Positions 43,142 to 52,948 of a stretch of DNA of 64,000 bases are shown here, one piece after another (the stretch's first letter is position 1; every line of letters begins with the position of its first letter). The notes under the pieces are model-generated. The model saw nothing but the letters and a program-made list of their open reading frames with translations, was not told the origin of the DNA and did no database searches. This DNA comes from Flavobacteriales bacterium (GTDB lineage Bacteria > Bacteroidota > Bacteroidia > Flavobacteriales_E > Vicingaceae). The position numbers and the translations under genes were made by a program. The stretch spans positions 186,001 through 250,000 of the forward strand of contig JACJZA010000008.1 in NCBI GenBank assembly GCA_020635825.1. The letters run 5' to 3'.

Positions 43142-43888
43142 TCAAGTTTGCATTCCACCACAAACGTTTAAGGTTTGCCCTGAAACGTAAGTAGATAAAT
43201 CTGAAGCTAAGAATAAGCAAGCATTCGCTACATCTTCAGGAGTTCCACCTCTTTTCATTGGGATGTCTTCAATCCATCCCTTAATAACTTCTTGGTCTAA
43301 TTTAGCAGTCATTTCTGTTTCAATAAAACCAGGGCAAATAGCATTGCAACGAATGTTTCTAGAACCTAATTCTTGAGCAATCGATTTAGTGAAACCAATA
43401 GCTCCTGCTTTAGAAGCAGCATAATTCGATTGTCCAGCATTTCCTTCAATACCTACTACCGAACTCATATTAATAATAGAACCTGAACGTTGTCCTAACA
43501 AAGTTTTAAGAGCAGCTTTGGTAATGTTGAAAATAGATTTTAGGTTAGTGTTGATCACATCGTCCCAGTTTTCTTCGCTCATTCTCATCAATAAACCATC
43601 TCTGGTAATACCTGCATTGTTTACAATTACATCAATTCTTCCGAATTCAGCAACAACAGCAGAAATAAATTCTTCAGCTTGTTTAAAGTCAGCAGCATTC
43701 GATTTATATCCTTTAGCTTTAATTCCTTCAGCATTTAAAGCTTTCTCTACTTCTTTAGCTTGTTCATCAGAAGAAACATAAGTGAAAGCGATATCGGCTC
43801 CATGTTTAGCAAATACTTCAGCGATCCCTTTACCGATACCTCTAGTTGCACCTGTAATAATAGCTACTTTACCTTCTAATAATTTCAT
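43142..43888 (-). CDS. fabG: 3-oxoacyl-[acyl-carrier-protein] reductase
   Basis: This NADPH-dependent ketoreductase belongs to the fatty-acid synthesis cycle. The 248 residues form a short-chain dehydrogenase fold: TGATRGIG (12-19), NNAG near 89-92, the catalytic Ser in INMSSVVG, the YAASK motif (Tyr/Lys) and the C-terminal SGQTLNVCGG segment. It is flanked on both sides by terminators, so it is transcribed alone. General SDR alternatives such as acetoacetyl-CoA reductase cannot be excluded, but the overall match to FabG is strong. Confidence 0.9.
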   Translation of the reverse strand: MKLLEGKVAIITGATRGIGKGIAEVFAKHGADIAFTYVSSDEQAKEVEKALNAEGIKAKGYKSNAADFKQAEEFISAVVAEFGRIDVIVNNAGITRDGLLMRMSEENWDDVINTNLKSIFNITKAALKTLLGQRSGSIINMSSVVGIEGNAGQSNYAASKAGAIGFTKSIAQELGSRNIRCNAICPGFIETEMTAKLDQEVIKGWIEDIPMKRGGTPEDVANACLFLASDLSTYVSGQTLNVCGGMQT

Positions 43889-43900
43889 ATTTTATACTAT

Positions 43901-43930
43901 AAAAAACCCTATCGAATTCGACAGGGTTTT
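43901..43930 (-). terminator. Intrinsic terminator of sucD
   Basis: On the minus strand AAAACCCTGTCGA and TCGATAGGGTTTT form a long stem with one wobble, followed by a T-tract. Confidence 0.85.
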
Positions 43931-43949
43931 GTGTTTTAAATCTAATTTA

Positions 43950-44828
43950 TTAAGCATTTACTTTCATTAGTTCTGCCATAGCAGCACCAATTTCAGCAGG
44001 AGAATCAACAACTGTAATTCCACATTCTCTCATGATTCTTTTCTTAGCTTGAGCGGTATCATTTTCACCACCTACAATTGCACCTGCGTGTCCCATTGTT
44101 CTACCAGCTGGAGCAGTTTCTCCGGCAATAAAACCAACTACAGGTTTAGTTCCGTTAGCTTTAATCCATTCAGCAGCGTTTGCTTCTAAATTACCACCTA
44201 TCTCACCAATCATTACAATTCCTTCAGTTTCAGGGTCATTCATGAAAAGTTCAACAGCTTCTTGAGTAGTAGTTCCAATAATTGGGTCACCACCAATACC
44301 AATGGCAGTTGAAATTCCTAATCCGGCTTTTACCACTTGGTCAGCAGCTTCGTAAGTTAAAGTTCCTGATTTAGAAACGATACCAATTTTCCCTGATTTA
44401 AAGATAAATCCAGGCATAATACCCACTTTAGCTTCATCTGCAGTGATTACTCCAGGACAGTTAGGCCCGATTAATCGACAAGCTTTATCTTTTAAGTATT
44501 CTTTTACAGGAATCATGTCTTTTACAGGAATTCCTTCTGTAATACAAACAATTACTTTAATTCCAGCGTCAGCAGCTTCCATAATTGCATCTGCAGCAAA
44601 TGCAGGAGGAACAAATAATATAGAAACATCTGCACCTGTTTGTTTAACAGCGTCTTCTACTGTGTTAAAAACCGGTCTGTCTAAGTGAGTTGAACCACCT
44701 TTTCCAGGGGTAACACCACCAACTACATTTGTACCATATTCTATCATTTGTCCGGCGTGGAAAGTACCTTCACCACCTGTAAAACCTTGAACAATTACTT
44801 TTGAATTTTTATTTACTAATACACTCAT
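43950..44828 (-). CDS. sucD: Succinate-CoA ligase subunit alpha
   Basis: The alpha subunit carries the phosphohistidine in the TCA-cycle conversion of succinyl-CoA to succinate with nucleotide triphosphate formation. The 292 residues show the CoA-binding N-terminal domain (GFTGGEGTFHAGQM, GGVTPGKGG), the GPNCPGVI segment and the active-site GHAGAIVGG near 247-255. The beta subunit gene sucC is not adjacent, as is often the case in Bacteroidota. It has its own promoter and terminator. Confidence 0.97.
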   Translation of the reverse strand: MSVLVNKNSKVIVQGFTGGEGTFHAGQMIEYGTNVVGGVTPGKGGSTHLDRPVFNTVEDAVKQTGADVSILFVPPAFAADAIMEAADAGIKVIVCITEGIPVKDMIPVKEYLKDKACRLIGPNCPGVITADEAKVGIMPGFIFKSGKIGIVSKSGTLTYEAADQVVKAGLGISTAIGIGGDPIIGTTTQEAVELFMNDPETEGIVMIGEIGGNLEANAAEWIKANGTKPVVGFIAGETAPAGRTMGHAGAIVGGENDTAQAKKRIMRECGITVVDSPAEIGAAMAELMKVNA

Positions 44829-44863
44829 TCTGTCTTGGTATTTATATGTTTTTTTAAGATTCC

Positions 44864-44894
44864 CAAATGTAAAATTTTAAACCGAAACTCACAA
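44864..44894 (-). promoter_or_regulatory. Bacteroidota sigma-70-type promoter of sucD
   Basis: On the minus strand a TTG (-33) is followed after 20 nt by TACATTTG, a perfect TAnnTTTG -7 element. The start site is expected about 6 nt further on, giving a leader of roughly 30 nt. This is the clearest promoter in the window. Confidence 0.75.
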
Positions 44895-44914
44895 AAGGAG
44901 TTAATAATTATTCA

Positions 44915-45661
44915 TTATTTTCTGTCGCCCATAAAACGTAACAAGAATAAGAATAGATTAATGAAGTCTAAATAAAGGTTTAAAGCACCTAAAATGGCTA
45001 ATTTACTGGTTACTTCATTTCCATATTCCATTCCGCTACCAATTCTTTTTAATTTTTGAACATCATAAGCAGTTAACCCTGTAAAGATCAATACACCTAA
45101 TATACTTATTCCTGTTTCCAGCAGACCACTTCCCAGAAAGATGTTTATAATGCTGGCTAAAATGATCCCAATCAGAGCCATGATCAATATGGAGCCGAAT
45201 TTAGTAAGATCTGTTTTAGTGGTGTAACCTAATACTGCCATTACAGCAAATGTTCCTGAGGTAATAAAGAAAGTCATAAAAATGGATTCTCCTGTATATC
45301 TTAAAAATATGGTGCTTAAGCTAATTCCCATGAGCACTGAATAGATCAGAAATAAAAAAAGTAAAGACATGGAAGAAAGTCGTTGAAACCCGAAAGACAT
45401 TAGCATAACAAACCCTAATGGAGCAAACATGACTAAATATCCTAAACCATTCATTTTAATCATCCCATTAGCTGTTTCGGTAAAAAGCATAGAAACTAAG
45501 TTCATATCAGTACCAAACCAATAAGCCATAGCACCGGTAATGGTTAATGCTGCTGCCATGTAAGTAAATACGTTCGATAAAAATGTTTTGGCAAGGGTTT
45601 GTGAACCGGAAAAATCTGCGCTTTCAGATTGAACTTGATTGTTAAATAAATTGTTGTCCAT
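44915..45661 (-). CDS. Bax inhibitor-1/YccA family membrane protein
   Basis: The 248-residue protein has seven hydrophobic helices after a ~30-residue polar N-terminus. Features typical of the TMBIM/BI-1 family are seen: LGYLVMFAPLGFVMLMSF, FLIYSVLMGISLSTIF, GLTAYDVQKLKRI (the YDVQ motif with the pore Asp) and a final GALNLYLDFINLFLFLLR. Family members are calcium-leak or FtsH-associated proteins; the role in this organism is not known. Confidence 0.92.
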   Translation of the reverse strand: MDNNLFNNQVQSESADFSGSQTLAKTFLSNVFTYMAAALTITGAMAYWFGTDMNLVSMLFTETANGMIKMNGLGYLVMFAPLGFVMLMSFGFQRLSSMSLLFLFLIYSVLMGISLSTIFLRYTGESIFMTFFITSGTFAVMAVLGYTTKTDLTKFGSILIMALIGIILASIINIFLGSGLLETGISILGVLIFTGLTAYDVQKLKRIGSGMEYGNEVTSKLAILGALNLYLDFINLFLFLLRFMGDRK

Positions 45662-45738
45662 AGTTTTAAATATTAAATTTTATTTTTTTGTTTTCAAACC
45701 TTATACCTTTTTGAATTTAAGGTCAGTTTGACAGTTTT

Positions 45739-46377
45739 TTATGACAATTTGCTGGAGATTAAACTAATAAACTCTTTTCTGGTACTGTCTTTCTCGAAAG
45801 CCCCTGTAAAAGAAGATGTAGTAGTGACAGAGTTTTGTTTTTGAATTCCTCGCATTTGCATACACATGTGTTTGGCTTCAATTACAACAGCTACTCCTTT
45901 TGGGTTTAAAGTCTCTTGAATACAATCTTTAATCTGGTCGGTTAATCTTTCCTGAACTTGTAATCTTCTAGCGAAGGCGTCCACTACTCTTGGTATTTTA
46001 CTTAAACCAACAATGTGTCCATTTGGAATATATGCCACGTGTGCTTTTCCAAAAAACGGAAGCATGTGATGTTCGCACATAGAATAAAGCTCAATGTCTT
46101 TTACAATTACCATGTGGTTGTGATCCTCAGCAAACATGGCTTCTTTCATAATTCTGTTAGGGTCTAAATCGTAACCATGAGTTAAGTATTGCATGGCTTT
46201 AGCAACTCTTTCAGGGGTTTTTAATAAACCTTCTCTGTTAACATCTTCACCTAATTCTAAAATAATATTTTCGTAGTGCTTCGATAAAGAGTTGATTTTT
46301 TCTTCATTATACTGTTCTATTTTCTCGTAGCCATCCATATTGTTTTCATGGCCCATTTTTCTACTAATCTCTGTCAT
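45739..46377 (-). CDS. folE: GTP cyclohydrolase I
   Basis: The enzyme converts GTP to 7,8-dihydroneopterin triphosphate, the entry to folate, biopterin and deazapurine pathways. The 212 residues show REGLLKTPERVAKAM, the zinc and active-site segment SMCEHHMLPFFGKAHVAYIP and the C-terminal zinc ligand in HMCMQMRG. It begins 1 bp after the PTPS/QueD gene, an arrangement that couples its product to QueD. The extra ~25 N-terminal residues are not conserved. Confidence 0.96.
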   Translation of the reverse strand: MTEISRKMGHENNMDGYEKIEQYNEEKINSLSKHYENIILELGEDVNREGLLKTPERVAKAMQYLTHGYDLDPNRIMKEAMFAEDHNHMVIVKDIELYSMCEHHMLPFFGKAHVAYIPNGHIVGLSKIPRVVDAFARRLQVQERLTDQIKDCIQETLNPKGVAVVIEAKHMCMQMRGIQKQNSVTTTSSFTGAFEKDSTRKEFISLISSKLS

Positions 46378-46378
46378 T

Positions 46379-46792
46379 TTAATTTCCGTAATATTCTACT
46401 GAATTATTTTCTGTTTCTATCACTTTAACACAATGCAAATCTGCATTTAAGTTTTTAATATCTGGTTCAATTTCATTCCAAATTGCAATGGCAATATTTT
46501 CAGAGGTTGGAATTTTAGCATGCATAAAATCAACATCAATGTTTAAGTTTTTATGATCTATTTTTTCAATCACTTTTTCTTTTACGATTTTACTCAATTG
46601 CTTGATGTTGATGACAAAACCGGTCTCTGGATTGGGCTCACCTTTTATGGTAACAAAAAGTGTGTAATTGTGTCCATGCCAATTAGGATTTGAACATTTC
46701 CCAAAAACTTCGAAATTCTTTTCGTCCGACCATTCTTTTTTAAACAAACGGTGTGCGGCATTAAATCTTTCTCTTCGTGTTAGGTATACCAT
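46379..46792 (-). CDS. queD: 6-pyruvoyl-tetrahydropterin synthase/QueD family protein
   Basis: The 137-residue T-fold enzyme acts on dihydroneopterin triphosphate, the FolE product. Zinc ligands are His14 (AAH) and His39/His41 (WHGH), with the catalytic Cys33 (KCSNPNWHGH). The arrangement fits either QueD (6-carboxytetrahydropterin for queuosine) or a PTPS. No queC, queE or queF is adjacent, so the pathway end-product is unsettled. It is tightly coupled to folE. Confidence 0.88.
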   Translation of the reverse strand: MVYLTRRERFNAAHRLFKKEWSDEKNFEVFGKCSNPNWHGHNYTLFVTIKGEPNPETGFVINIKQLSKIVKEKVIEKIDHKNLNIDVDFMHAKIPTSENIAIAIWNEIEPDIKNLNADLHCVKVIETENNSVEYYGN

Positions 46793-46821
46793 GGTGCAAA
46801 TGTAAGTCTTATCTTTGAATT

Positions 46822-47040
46822 TTAACGGTCAATAATATCAAGGTAAAGTTCTTCTACTTTTTTTCGAGCCCATTCAGTTTTTCTTAAAAAAGTAAGACTC
46901 GATTTAATGCTTGGATTGTTATTAAAACAATTAATTTTTATATGTTTTCCGAGTTTTTCCCACCCATAATATTCTACAAGGGATTCGAGTATAAATTTGA
47001 GCGTTTTTCCATGTAATGGATTGTTAGGCTGACTTTCCAT
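46822..47040 (-). CDS. VF530-family small protein
   Basis: The 72-residue product matches the compact VF530/DUF2132 family: NNPLHGKTLKFILESLVEYYGWEKLG, NNNPSIKSSLTFLRKTEWARKKVEELYL. Members are described as double-stranded-DNA-binding by annotation, but their biological role is unclear. It lies 6 bp after kdsC in the same minus-strand run. Confidence 0.88.
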   Translation of the reverse strand: MESQPNNPLHGKTLKFILESLVEYYGWEKLGKHIKINCFNNNPSIKSSLTFLRKTEWARKKVEELYLDIIDR

Positions 47041-47046
47041 TATTAT

Positions 47047-47568
47047 TTACCACTCGTGAGCATCAGAATGAAACCATTTTCCTTGACAACGTAAAACTTG
47101 TTCAACGATGTCTCTAACACAACCTTCGCCACCATTTTTATCTGAAATATAGTCGCTAATTTCTTTAATTTCTATGGCTGCATTATTTGGGCAAGTGGCC
47201 ACACCACTTAGTTTCATTACTTTATAATCAGGTATATCATCGCCCATATAAAGTACATTTTCGGTTGAAATATTTTTATCATTCAGGTATTTTTCAAAAA
47301 CTTCTATTTTGTTGCTTACTTTTAAAAAGACATCTGTAATTCCCAATCCATTCAATCTGCTTCTAACACTTTCTGAACTTCCACCGGAAATAATGGCAAT
47401 GTTGTATCCTTTTTTTACGGCATATTGTAATGCATACCCATCTTTTATATTCATTGTTCTAATTTGGTCTCCATCAGGAAAAATAGTGACCATTCCATTG
47501 GTTAAAACACCATCTACATCAAAAATAAAGGTGTTAATGTTTGGAAGCATTTCTTTAAAATTACTCAT
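47047..47568 (-). CDS. kdsC: KdsC-type HAD phosphatase (3-deoxy-D-manno-octulosonate 8-phosphate phosphatase)
   Basis: The 173-residue HAD-superfamily C0 phosphatase dephosphorylates KDO-8-phosphate for LPS inner core. Motif I is FDVDGVLTNG (Asp17, Asp19), followed by the family-typical KDGYALQYAVKKGY, SGGSSESVRSR and MGDDIPDYKVM. It overlaps the DUF2520 gene by 8 bp. The last ~20 residues (CQGKWFH) form the flexible tail characteristic of KdsC. Confidence 0.92.
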   Translation of the reverse strand: MSNFKEMLPNINTFIFDVDGVLTNGMVTIFPDGDQIRTMNIKDGYALQYAVKKGYNIAIISGGSSESVRSRLNGLGITDVFLKVSNKIEVFEKYLNDKNISTENVLYMGDDIPDYKVMKLSGVATCPNNAAIEIKEISDYISDKNGGEGCVRDIVEQVLRCQGKWFHSDAHEW

Positions 47569-48334
47569 TCAGTTTTTTTAAATTTTCTGTTATTAATTTA
47601 TATAACTCTTGATAAGTTGGGTGTTGCTCTAATTGATTGATGTGATTTTCAATTGTTTTGTCATCATTCCTAGCAGCAGGACCTGTTTGTACATCTTTGG
47701 GATGATTCAAAATAATTTTTTGGGCTGTTTGCTTAATCAGGGGTTTTAAAATGTTGAAATTAATGTTGTTTTCATGGCAAATATCTTCAGCAATATGATA
47801 CATGTAGTTGCTGAAATTACAAGCAAAAACTGCAGCAACATGTAGTTTTTTTCGTTGTTCACTATCAATTAAATAAACAGCATTTGATAATTCATTGGCA
47901 ATATCAATCAACCAATTTTCTTCATAGTTACTTTCAATGCATATCGGAATTTCCAAAAAATTAACGTGAACATTTTTAGTAAAGGTTTGTAAAGGATAAA
48001 AGATTCCATATTTACTAAAACCTGTTTTTTCAAATACATCAATACCAATTGCACCAGACGTATGAACGATGAAAATGTCTTTTTTCTGAATGTGCCTTAA
48101 AATATCTTCAACAGCATCATCTTTAACTGCTAAAATATAGATGTCGGCGGTTGCATTAATGTTACGGATATTGTCAACAGCAATAGCATCTACTTCATCG
48201 GCTAATACAAGAGCATTATTAATGTCTTTGCTAAAAATTTGTTCAATATTAAAACCTGCTTCATACATGGCTTTAGCTAAATGGGTAGCTACATTTCCTG
48301 CACCTATAAATGAGATAGTTTTATGGCTGTTCAT
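47561..48334 (-). CDS. Rossmann-like and DUF2520 domain protein
   Basis: The 257-residue product has an N-terminal NAD(P)-binding Rossmann domain (ISFIGAGNVATHLAKAM, about 5-24; KDDAVEDIL, then VHTSGA) and a helical C-terminal DUF2520 domain (about 130-255; ACNFSNYMYHIAEDIC, QTGPAARND). The fold is like ketopantoate reductase and ProC, but no substrate is established. It heads the minus-strand run DUF2520-kdsC-VF530-queD-folE. Confidence 0.87.
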   Translation of the reverse strand: MNSHKTISFIGAGNVATHLAKAMYEAGFNIEQIFSKDINNALVLADEVDAIAVDNIRNINATADIYILAVKDDAVEDILRHIQKKDIFIVHTSGAIGIDVFEKTGFSKYGIFYPLQTFTKNVHVNFLEIPICIESNYEENWLIDIANELSNAVYLIDSEQRKKLHVAAVFACNFSNYMYHIAEDICHENNINFNILKPLIKQTAQKIILNHPKDVQTGPAARNDDKTIENHINQLEQHPTYQELYKLITENLKKLNE

Positions 48335-48372
48335 TAAATAAGTTTTAAAACTATGGTTCGTGTAAAATTAAT

Positions 48373-48380
48373 TATTTTTG
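48373..48380 (+). promoter_or_regulatory. Putative -7 element for ccsBA
   Basis: TATTTTTG fits TAnnTTTG and lies 24 nt before the ATG. The region is divergent with the DUF2520 gene; the -33 signal is unclear. Confidence 0.4.
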
Positions 48381-48404
48381 CCGTCAATTTTCAAGAAACT
48401 TATC

Positions 48405-51400
48405 ATGCTTAAATCCATTAAAGACATTTTATTTTCAACTCGTTTAACAGCAGTTTTATTATTTGTTTTTGGTGTAGCAATTGGTGTGGCAACTTTTATT
48501 GAAAACGATTTTGGGACTCCTGCTGCAAAAGCGCTGATATTTAACACCAGATGGCTAGAGTTGATTATGGTTTTGTTAGCTATCAATTTGGTGGGTAATA
48601 TTTTTAAATATAAAATGTTTCAGCGTTCTAAAATAACTACACTAACGTTTCATGTCGCTTTAATCATTGTTTTGATAGGAGCGGGAATTACTAGATATAT
48701 TAGTTATGAAGGATTGATGCATATCAGAGAGGGGGAGTCCAGTAATGTAATAGTTACAGATGACACTTATTTTCAATTGAAGGTAGACAATCAAAAAGTT
48801 CAATATGCGGTGGATAAAAAATTATTCTTAAACCCTTTGCATAATTCTTCTTTTGCTTATGATTTTGAATTTGAAGGGAAAAACATCAATGTTGAATATA
48901 AAAACTTTATCCCTAATTCAATAGATACAGTAATTCCTGATGAAAATGGGAGAAAAATCTTAGAAATTATTACTGTAGGTAAAGGTGGCAGGGTGTCTAG
49001 ATTTATTGAAGATGGTCAAACAAAATTTTTTGGAAATTTTCCGGTAGCTTTTAATGATAATTCAAGACCTGAATCAGTTAAAATTATGTCAACCGATACC
49101 GGATTGATTATGGTTTCTCCATACGAAATGCAATATTTAAGTATGGACGACCAAAGCACAGGGTTTTTAAATAAAGATACCATACATGAATTTAGAAACC
49201 GAAGACTTTACACCATTGGAAATGTACAGTTGGTTTACAAACAAGTTCATGAAAAAGGAATCATTAAACAAGTAAGTGCAGACAAAAGTAATCAAAATGG
49301 GGAAGATGCTTTAGTAATGAATGTGGTTTGCGATGGAAAAGCACAAGAAGTAATTTTGTTTGGCGGTAAGGGTTATGTATCTAATCCAACCATTTTTCAG
49401 ATGAGTGGATTGAATTTTTCTTTGACTTACGGAGGAAAAGAACTTTATACTCCTTTTGAAATTCATTTAGATGATTTTCGATTAGAAAAATATCCCGGAT
49501 CTATGAGTCCATCTTCATATGAAAGTGAGGTGACTTTACATGATAATAGAAATGGAGGTACAGAATTCTCTCAACGAATTTATATGAATCATGTTTTAGA
49601 TTATGATGGTTATCGTTTTTTTCAATCTTCATACGACCAAGATGAGTTGGGAACAGTACTTTCTGTAAATCATGATTTCTGGGGAACGACCATTACTTAC
49701 GTGGGTTATTTTTTACTTTTTTTAGGGATGATATTGACATTGTTAACTAAAAACTCTCGTTTTAATACTTTACGTAGAAAAATTAAGGAAATAAGAACGA
49801 AAAGAGAAATGTTAACCATATTAGTGGTTCTTTTCACTTTTTCTCTGACTCAAGCTCAAGAGCACAGTCATAACCACCAAGAAGATACAAGCTATGTTTA
49901 CATTGATGCAAAACATGCTGATAAGTTTGGACATTTACTAGTACAAGATCAAGGGGGAAGAATAAAGCCAATCAACACGATGGCTTCTGAAGTGTTGCGT
50001 AAAGTAACGCGTAAAGAAAAGTTCAACAATATGGAAGCCTCTCAAGTATTGTTGAGTATGATGTACAATCCACGATATTGGCAACAAATTCCATTGATAA
50101 AAGTAAATCATCCTGATTTGGAGAAAAAATTGGGTGCTGAAAATCATTACGCTCCATTCATCAATTTTTTTGATGAAAATCTAAGATACATTATTCAGCA
50201 AGATGCTGAAGTTGCTAACCGTAAAAAACCGGCAGAACGTGATAAGTATGATAAAGAAGTTATTTCGGTTGATGAACGTGCCAATATCTGCTTTATGGTT
50301 TTTGAAGGTTCGATGTTAAGAGTTTTTCCTATGGCAAATGATGAAAACAATACATGGTATGCAGCAAGAGATTACCAACAATTTAACACCGCTGATTCTG
50401 TTTTTGTAAAATCAATTATTCCTTATTATTTTTCTGTGATTAATGAATCTTTTGAAACTAAAGATTGGTCGGTAGCAGATAGTATCTTAACACACATTAT
50501 CGATTATCAGCAAAAGAACGGAGCAGCTGTTATACCTGCTCAATCAAAAATAGATTTAGAAATTTCTTATAACAAAATCAACATCTTTAAACGCCTGTTT
50601 ATGTATTATGCAATGGTTGGTTTGTTGATGTTAGTCTTCTTATTTGCTGATATTTTTAGTGCAAAAAAATGGAAGAAAACAATTGTGAAAGTTTTAACTG
50701 GAGCTTTATTTATCCTATTTGCACTTCATACGGCCGGTTTAGCTGCAAGGTGGTATATTTCTGGTCATGCACCATGGAGTAATGGCTACGAATCGATGAT
50801 ATACATTGGCTGGGCAACAGTTCTAGCTGGGTTTATTTTTTCCAGAACTTCTAAAATGACTTTGGCTGCGACTTCAATCTTGACATCGTTGATTTTAATG
50901 GTGGCTCATTTAAACTGGTTAGACCCGGAAATTACTCCTTTGGTTCCTGTGCTTAAATCATATTGGTTGATGATACATGTGGCGATAATAACAGGTAGTT
51001 ACGGGTTTTTAGGATTGGGTTGTTTGCTTGGTTTTATGAACTTGATTTTAATGATTGTTAAAACAGCCAAAAACAAAATCCGTATTAATGAGACCATAAA
51101 AGAATTGACCTATATCAACGAAATGACATTAACGGTTGGCTTGTTTATGGCTACTATCGGTACTTTTTTAGGTGGAGTATGGGCAAATGAAAGTTGGGGC
51201 CGTTACTGGGGCTGGGATCCAAAAGAAACATGGGCATTGGTAATTGTTCTGATTTATGCCATGATATTACATTTACGCTTTATCCCAAAAGCAAATGGTA
51301 AATACTTATTTAATCTAGTTTCGGTACTTGGGTTTAGTACAGTAATTATGACTTATTTTGGAGTGAACTATTACCTTTCAGGATTACATTCTTATGCTAA

Positions 51401-51503
51401 AGGCGACCCTGTTCCTATTCCTACCTTTGTTCCTGTAACAGTGGTTGTAATTCTAATAGTAGGTTTAGCCGCTTATTTTAGAAATAGAAAAGATAGGGTT
51501 TAA
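48405..51503 (+). CDS. ccsBA: Fused cytochrome c maturation protein CcsBA (ResB-CcsA)
   Basis: This system II cytochrome c synthase moves heme across the inner membrane and attaches it to apocytochromes. The 1032-residue product joins a ResB-like N-terminal half (membrane helices at about 15-35, 55-75, 85-105 and 430-450, with a large periplasmic domain between) to a CcsA-like half. The CcsA half has ~6-8 helices, the His region HTAGLAARWYISGHAPWSNGYE, a second His in MIHVAIITGSYG and the tryptophan-rich heme motif WGRYWGWDPKETW (about 925-937). A His-rich segment (EHSHNHQED) follows the fourth helix. The ATG at 48405 is preferred over an upstream TTG at 48378. Confidence 0.93.
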   Translation: MLKSIKDILFSTRLTAVLLFVFGVAIGVATFIENDFGTPAAKALIFNTRWLELIMVLLAINLVGNIFKYKMFQRSKITTLTFHVALIIVLIGAGITRYISYEGLMHIREGESSNVIVTDDTYFQLKVDNQKVQYAVDKKLFLNPLHNSSFAYDFEFEGKNINVEYKNFIPNSIDTVIPDENGRKILEIITVGKGGRVSRFIEDGQTKFFGNFPVAFNDNSRPESVKIMSTDTGLIMVSPYEMQYLSMDDQSTGFLNKDTIHEFRNRRLYTIGNVQLVYKQVHEKGIIKQVSADKSNQNGEDALVMNVVCDGKAQEVILFGGKGYVSNPTIFQMSGLNFSLTYGGKELYTPFEIHLDDFRLEKYPGSMSPSSYESEVTLHDNRNGGTEFSQRIYMNHVLDYDGYRFFQSSYDQDELGTVLSVNHDFWGTTITYVGYFLLFLGMILTLLTKNSRFNTLRRKIKEIRTKREMLTILVVLFTFSLTQAQEHSHNHQEDTSYVYIDAKHADKFGHLLVQDQGGRIKPINTMASEVLRKVTRKEKFNNMEASQVLLSMMYNPRYWQQIPLIKVNHPDLEKKLGAENHYAPFINFFDENLRYIIQQDAEVANRKKPAERDKYDKEVISVDERANICFMVFEGSMLRVFPMANDENNTWYAARDYQQFNTADSVFVKSIIPYYFSVINESFETKDWSVADSILTHIIDYQQKNGAAVIPAQSKIDLEISYNKINIFKRLFMYYAMVGLLMLVFLFADIFSAKKWKKTIVKVLTGALFILFALHTAGLAARWYISGHAPWSNGYESMIYIGWATVLAGFIFSRTSKMTLAATSILTSLILMVAHLNWLDPEITPLVPVLKSYWLMIHVAIITGSYGFLGLGCLLGFMNLILMIVKTAKNKIRINETIKELTYINEMTLTVGLFMATIGTFLGGVWANESWGRYWGWDPKETWALVIVLIYAMILHLRFIPKANGKYLFNLVSVLGFSTVIMTYFGVNYYLSGLHSYAKGDPVPIPTFVPVTVVVILIVGLAAYFRNRKDRV

Positions 51504-51571
51504 AATAGTTGCTAGTTATTAGTTGCTAGTTATATTTAATTTTATAAAAACTATGCGAAAATAAAAAGGGT

Positions 51572-52798
51572 ATGAAAAAAATAATATTGTTAATTATTAT
51601 ATATGGATTTTGCAGGAATGTTTTTTGTCAAACAAAAACTAAACAGTATTATATAACTGTTGAATCAGAAGAAGGTGAATTTCTTAATAATACAAAAAAA
51701 TATACATATGTGTTATATAATAGTGATATTGAAAGAATTAATAAACTTGAGTTGGATTTAGCAAAAAGAATGAAATTTTTAACTTCTTTAGGGGGGGATC
51801 ATTACGAACATTTTATCTATTATGATACTTATGGGTATAAAAAAATAAATGTTGTAAATATTTTAAAACCAAGTATGGATTTTACTATAGTTGAAGGAAA
51901 AGCACCTATTGGAGGTTATTTTGCCAAAGAGTTTTATTTGATGGGTGATAATATAGTGTTTAATAAGATTAATTCAACAAAACCTATATTTTATACTTTA
52001 AACTGGAAAAATGGAGAACAAAATGAAGTAGCAATAAAAATAGAAGGAGTTTCAAAAAATTCAATAAGTTTAAATTCTGTAGTAAGGGCTTATAAGTCTA
52101 TTATTATAAATCTTCATGGTATTAAAAAAGCAAGGCCTCAAAATTTTTTAGTATTACTTGATGAAAAAATTAATCAAAAAAAAATAGTTGAGTTTCCAAT
52201 AAGTAAGCAATCTATTACTAACTTTTATTATAATTATACAAATGATGAAGGTGAGTATCTAGTAAATGGAACTTTATCAGAGAGTGAGGAGAAAAATTCT
52301 TTATTTTTTTTAAGTAAGATCAAGAATGACAGTTTAATTTTTTACAAATCATATACTTTTTTACAATTAGAGGATTTTTTTAAGTATACTGATATTAAAA
52401 ATAAAGCAGAAGCAATTTTAAATAGCCGATATTATAAAGCAGGTGAAACATTTTTAGATTATCATGTTACATGTAAAAATGTAGTGCAGACAAAGGATGG
52501 ATACATAATCTTTGGGGAAGCGTATTATCCAGTTTATCGAAAAGAAACAGTAAAACATCCAATGGCTGTGGAAATAAAAAAGGTGTTTGATGGAAATCAA
52601 TATACACATACTTATGTCGTCAAATTAGATAAAAAAGGAGACTTAAAGTGGAGTAAAATATTTGAAATGGATACAAAAAGCATTCATGAGAATTCTAAAC
52701 TTACGCTTTATGACAATAACACAGTTGAGTTGAAATTTAACTATCAAGATAAAGAGATGGTAAAAATAATAGATGAAAATGGAATTATTATTAAATAA
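51572..52798 (+). CDS. Secreted protein of unknown function
   Basis: The 408-residue product has a signal peptide (about 1-20, FCQ). The mature protein is beta-strand-rich, with segments such as NVVQTKDGYIIFGEAYYP and YVVKLDKKGDLKWSKIFEMD that resemble blades of a WD/PQQ-like propeller. No catalytic or anchoring motif was recognised. A short tandem duplication of GTTGCTAGTTAT lies in the 68-bp gap upstream. It stands alone. Confidence 0.75.
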   Translation: MKKIILLIIIYGFCRNVFCQTKTKQYYITVESEEGEFLNNTKKYTYVLYNSDIERINKLELDLAKRMKFLTSLGGDHYEHFIYYDTYGYKKINVVNILKPSMDFTIVEGKAPIGGYFAKEFYLMGDNIVFNKINSTKPIFYTLNWKNGEQNEVAIKIEGVSKNSISLNSVVRAYKSIIINLHGIKKARPQNFLVLLDEKINQKKIVEFPISKQSITNFYYNYTNDEGEYLVNGTLSESEEKNSLFFLSKIKNDSLIFYKSYTFLQLEDFFKYTDIKNKAEAILNSRYYKAGETFLDYHVTCKNVVQTKDGYIIFGEAYYPVYRKETVKHPMAVEIKKVFDGNQYTHTYVVKLDKKGDLKWSKIFEMDTKSIHENSKLTLYDNNTVELKFNYQDKEMVKIIDENGIIIK

Positions 52799-52948
52799 AA
52801 TTTTTCTCTACTAAATTCTATTCAAACTAAGGATGCTTTGCAATTACTGGATATCTTCGTTTGCAGAAAATAATCATCTCCTTAAAAATAGATATATAGA
52901 ATTAATAATAAAAAAAAATTGGGACATTGCAAACAATGGTGCATAGCT

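Noticed and set aside
48378..48404. TTG start giving nine extra residues on CcsBA
   Set aside because: The TTG is part of the TATTTTTG promoter element; the ATG at 48405 gives the normal N-terminus.
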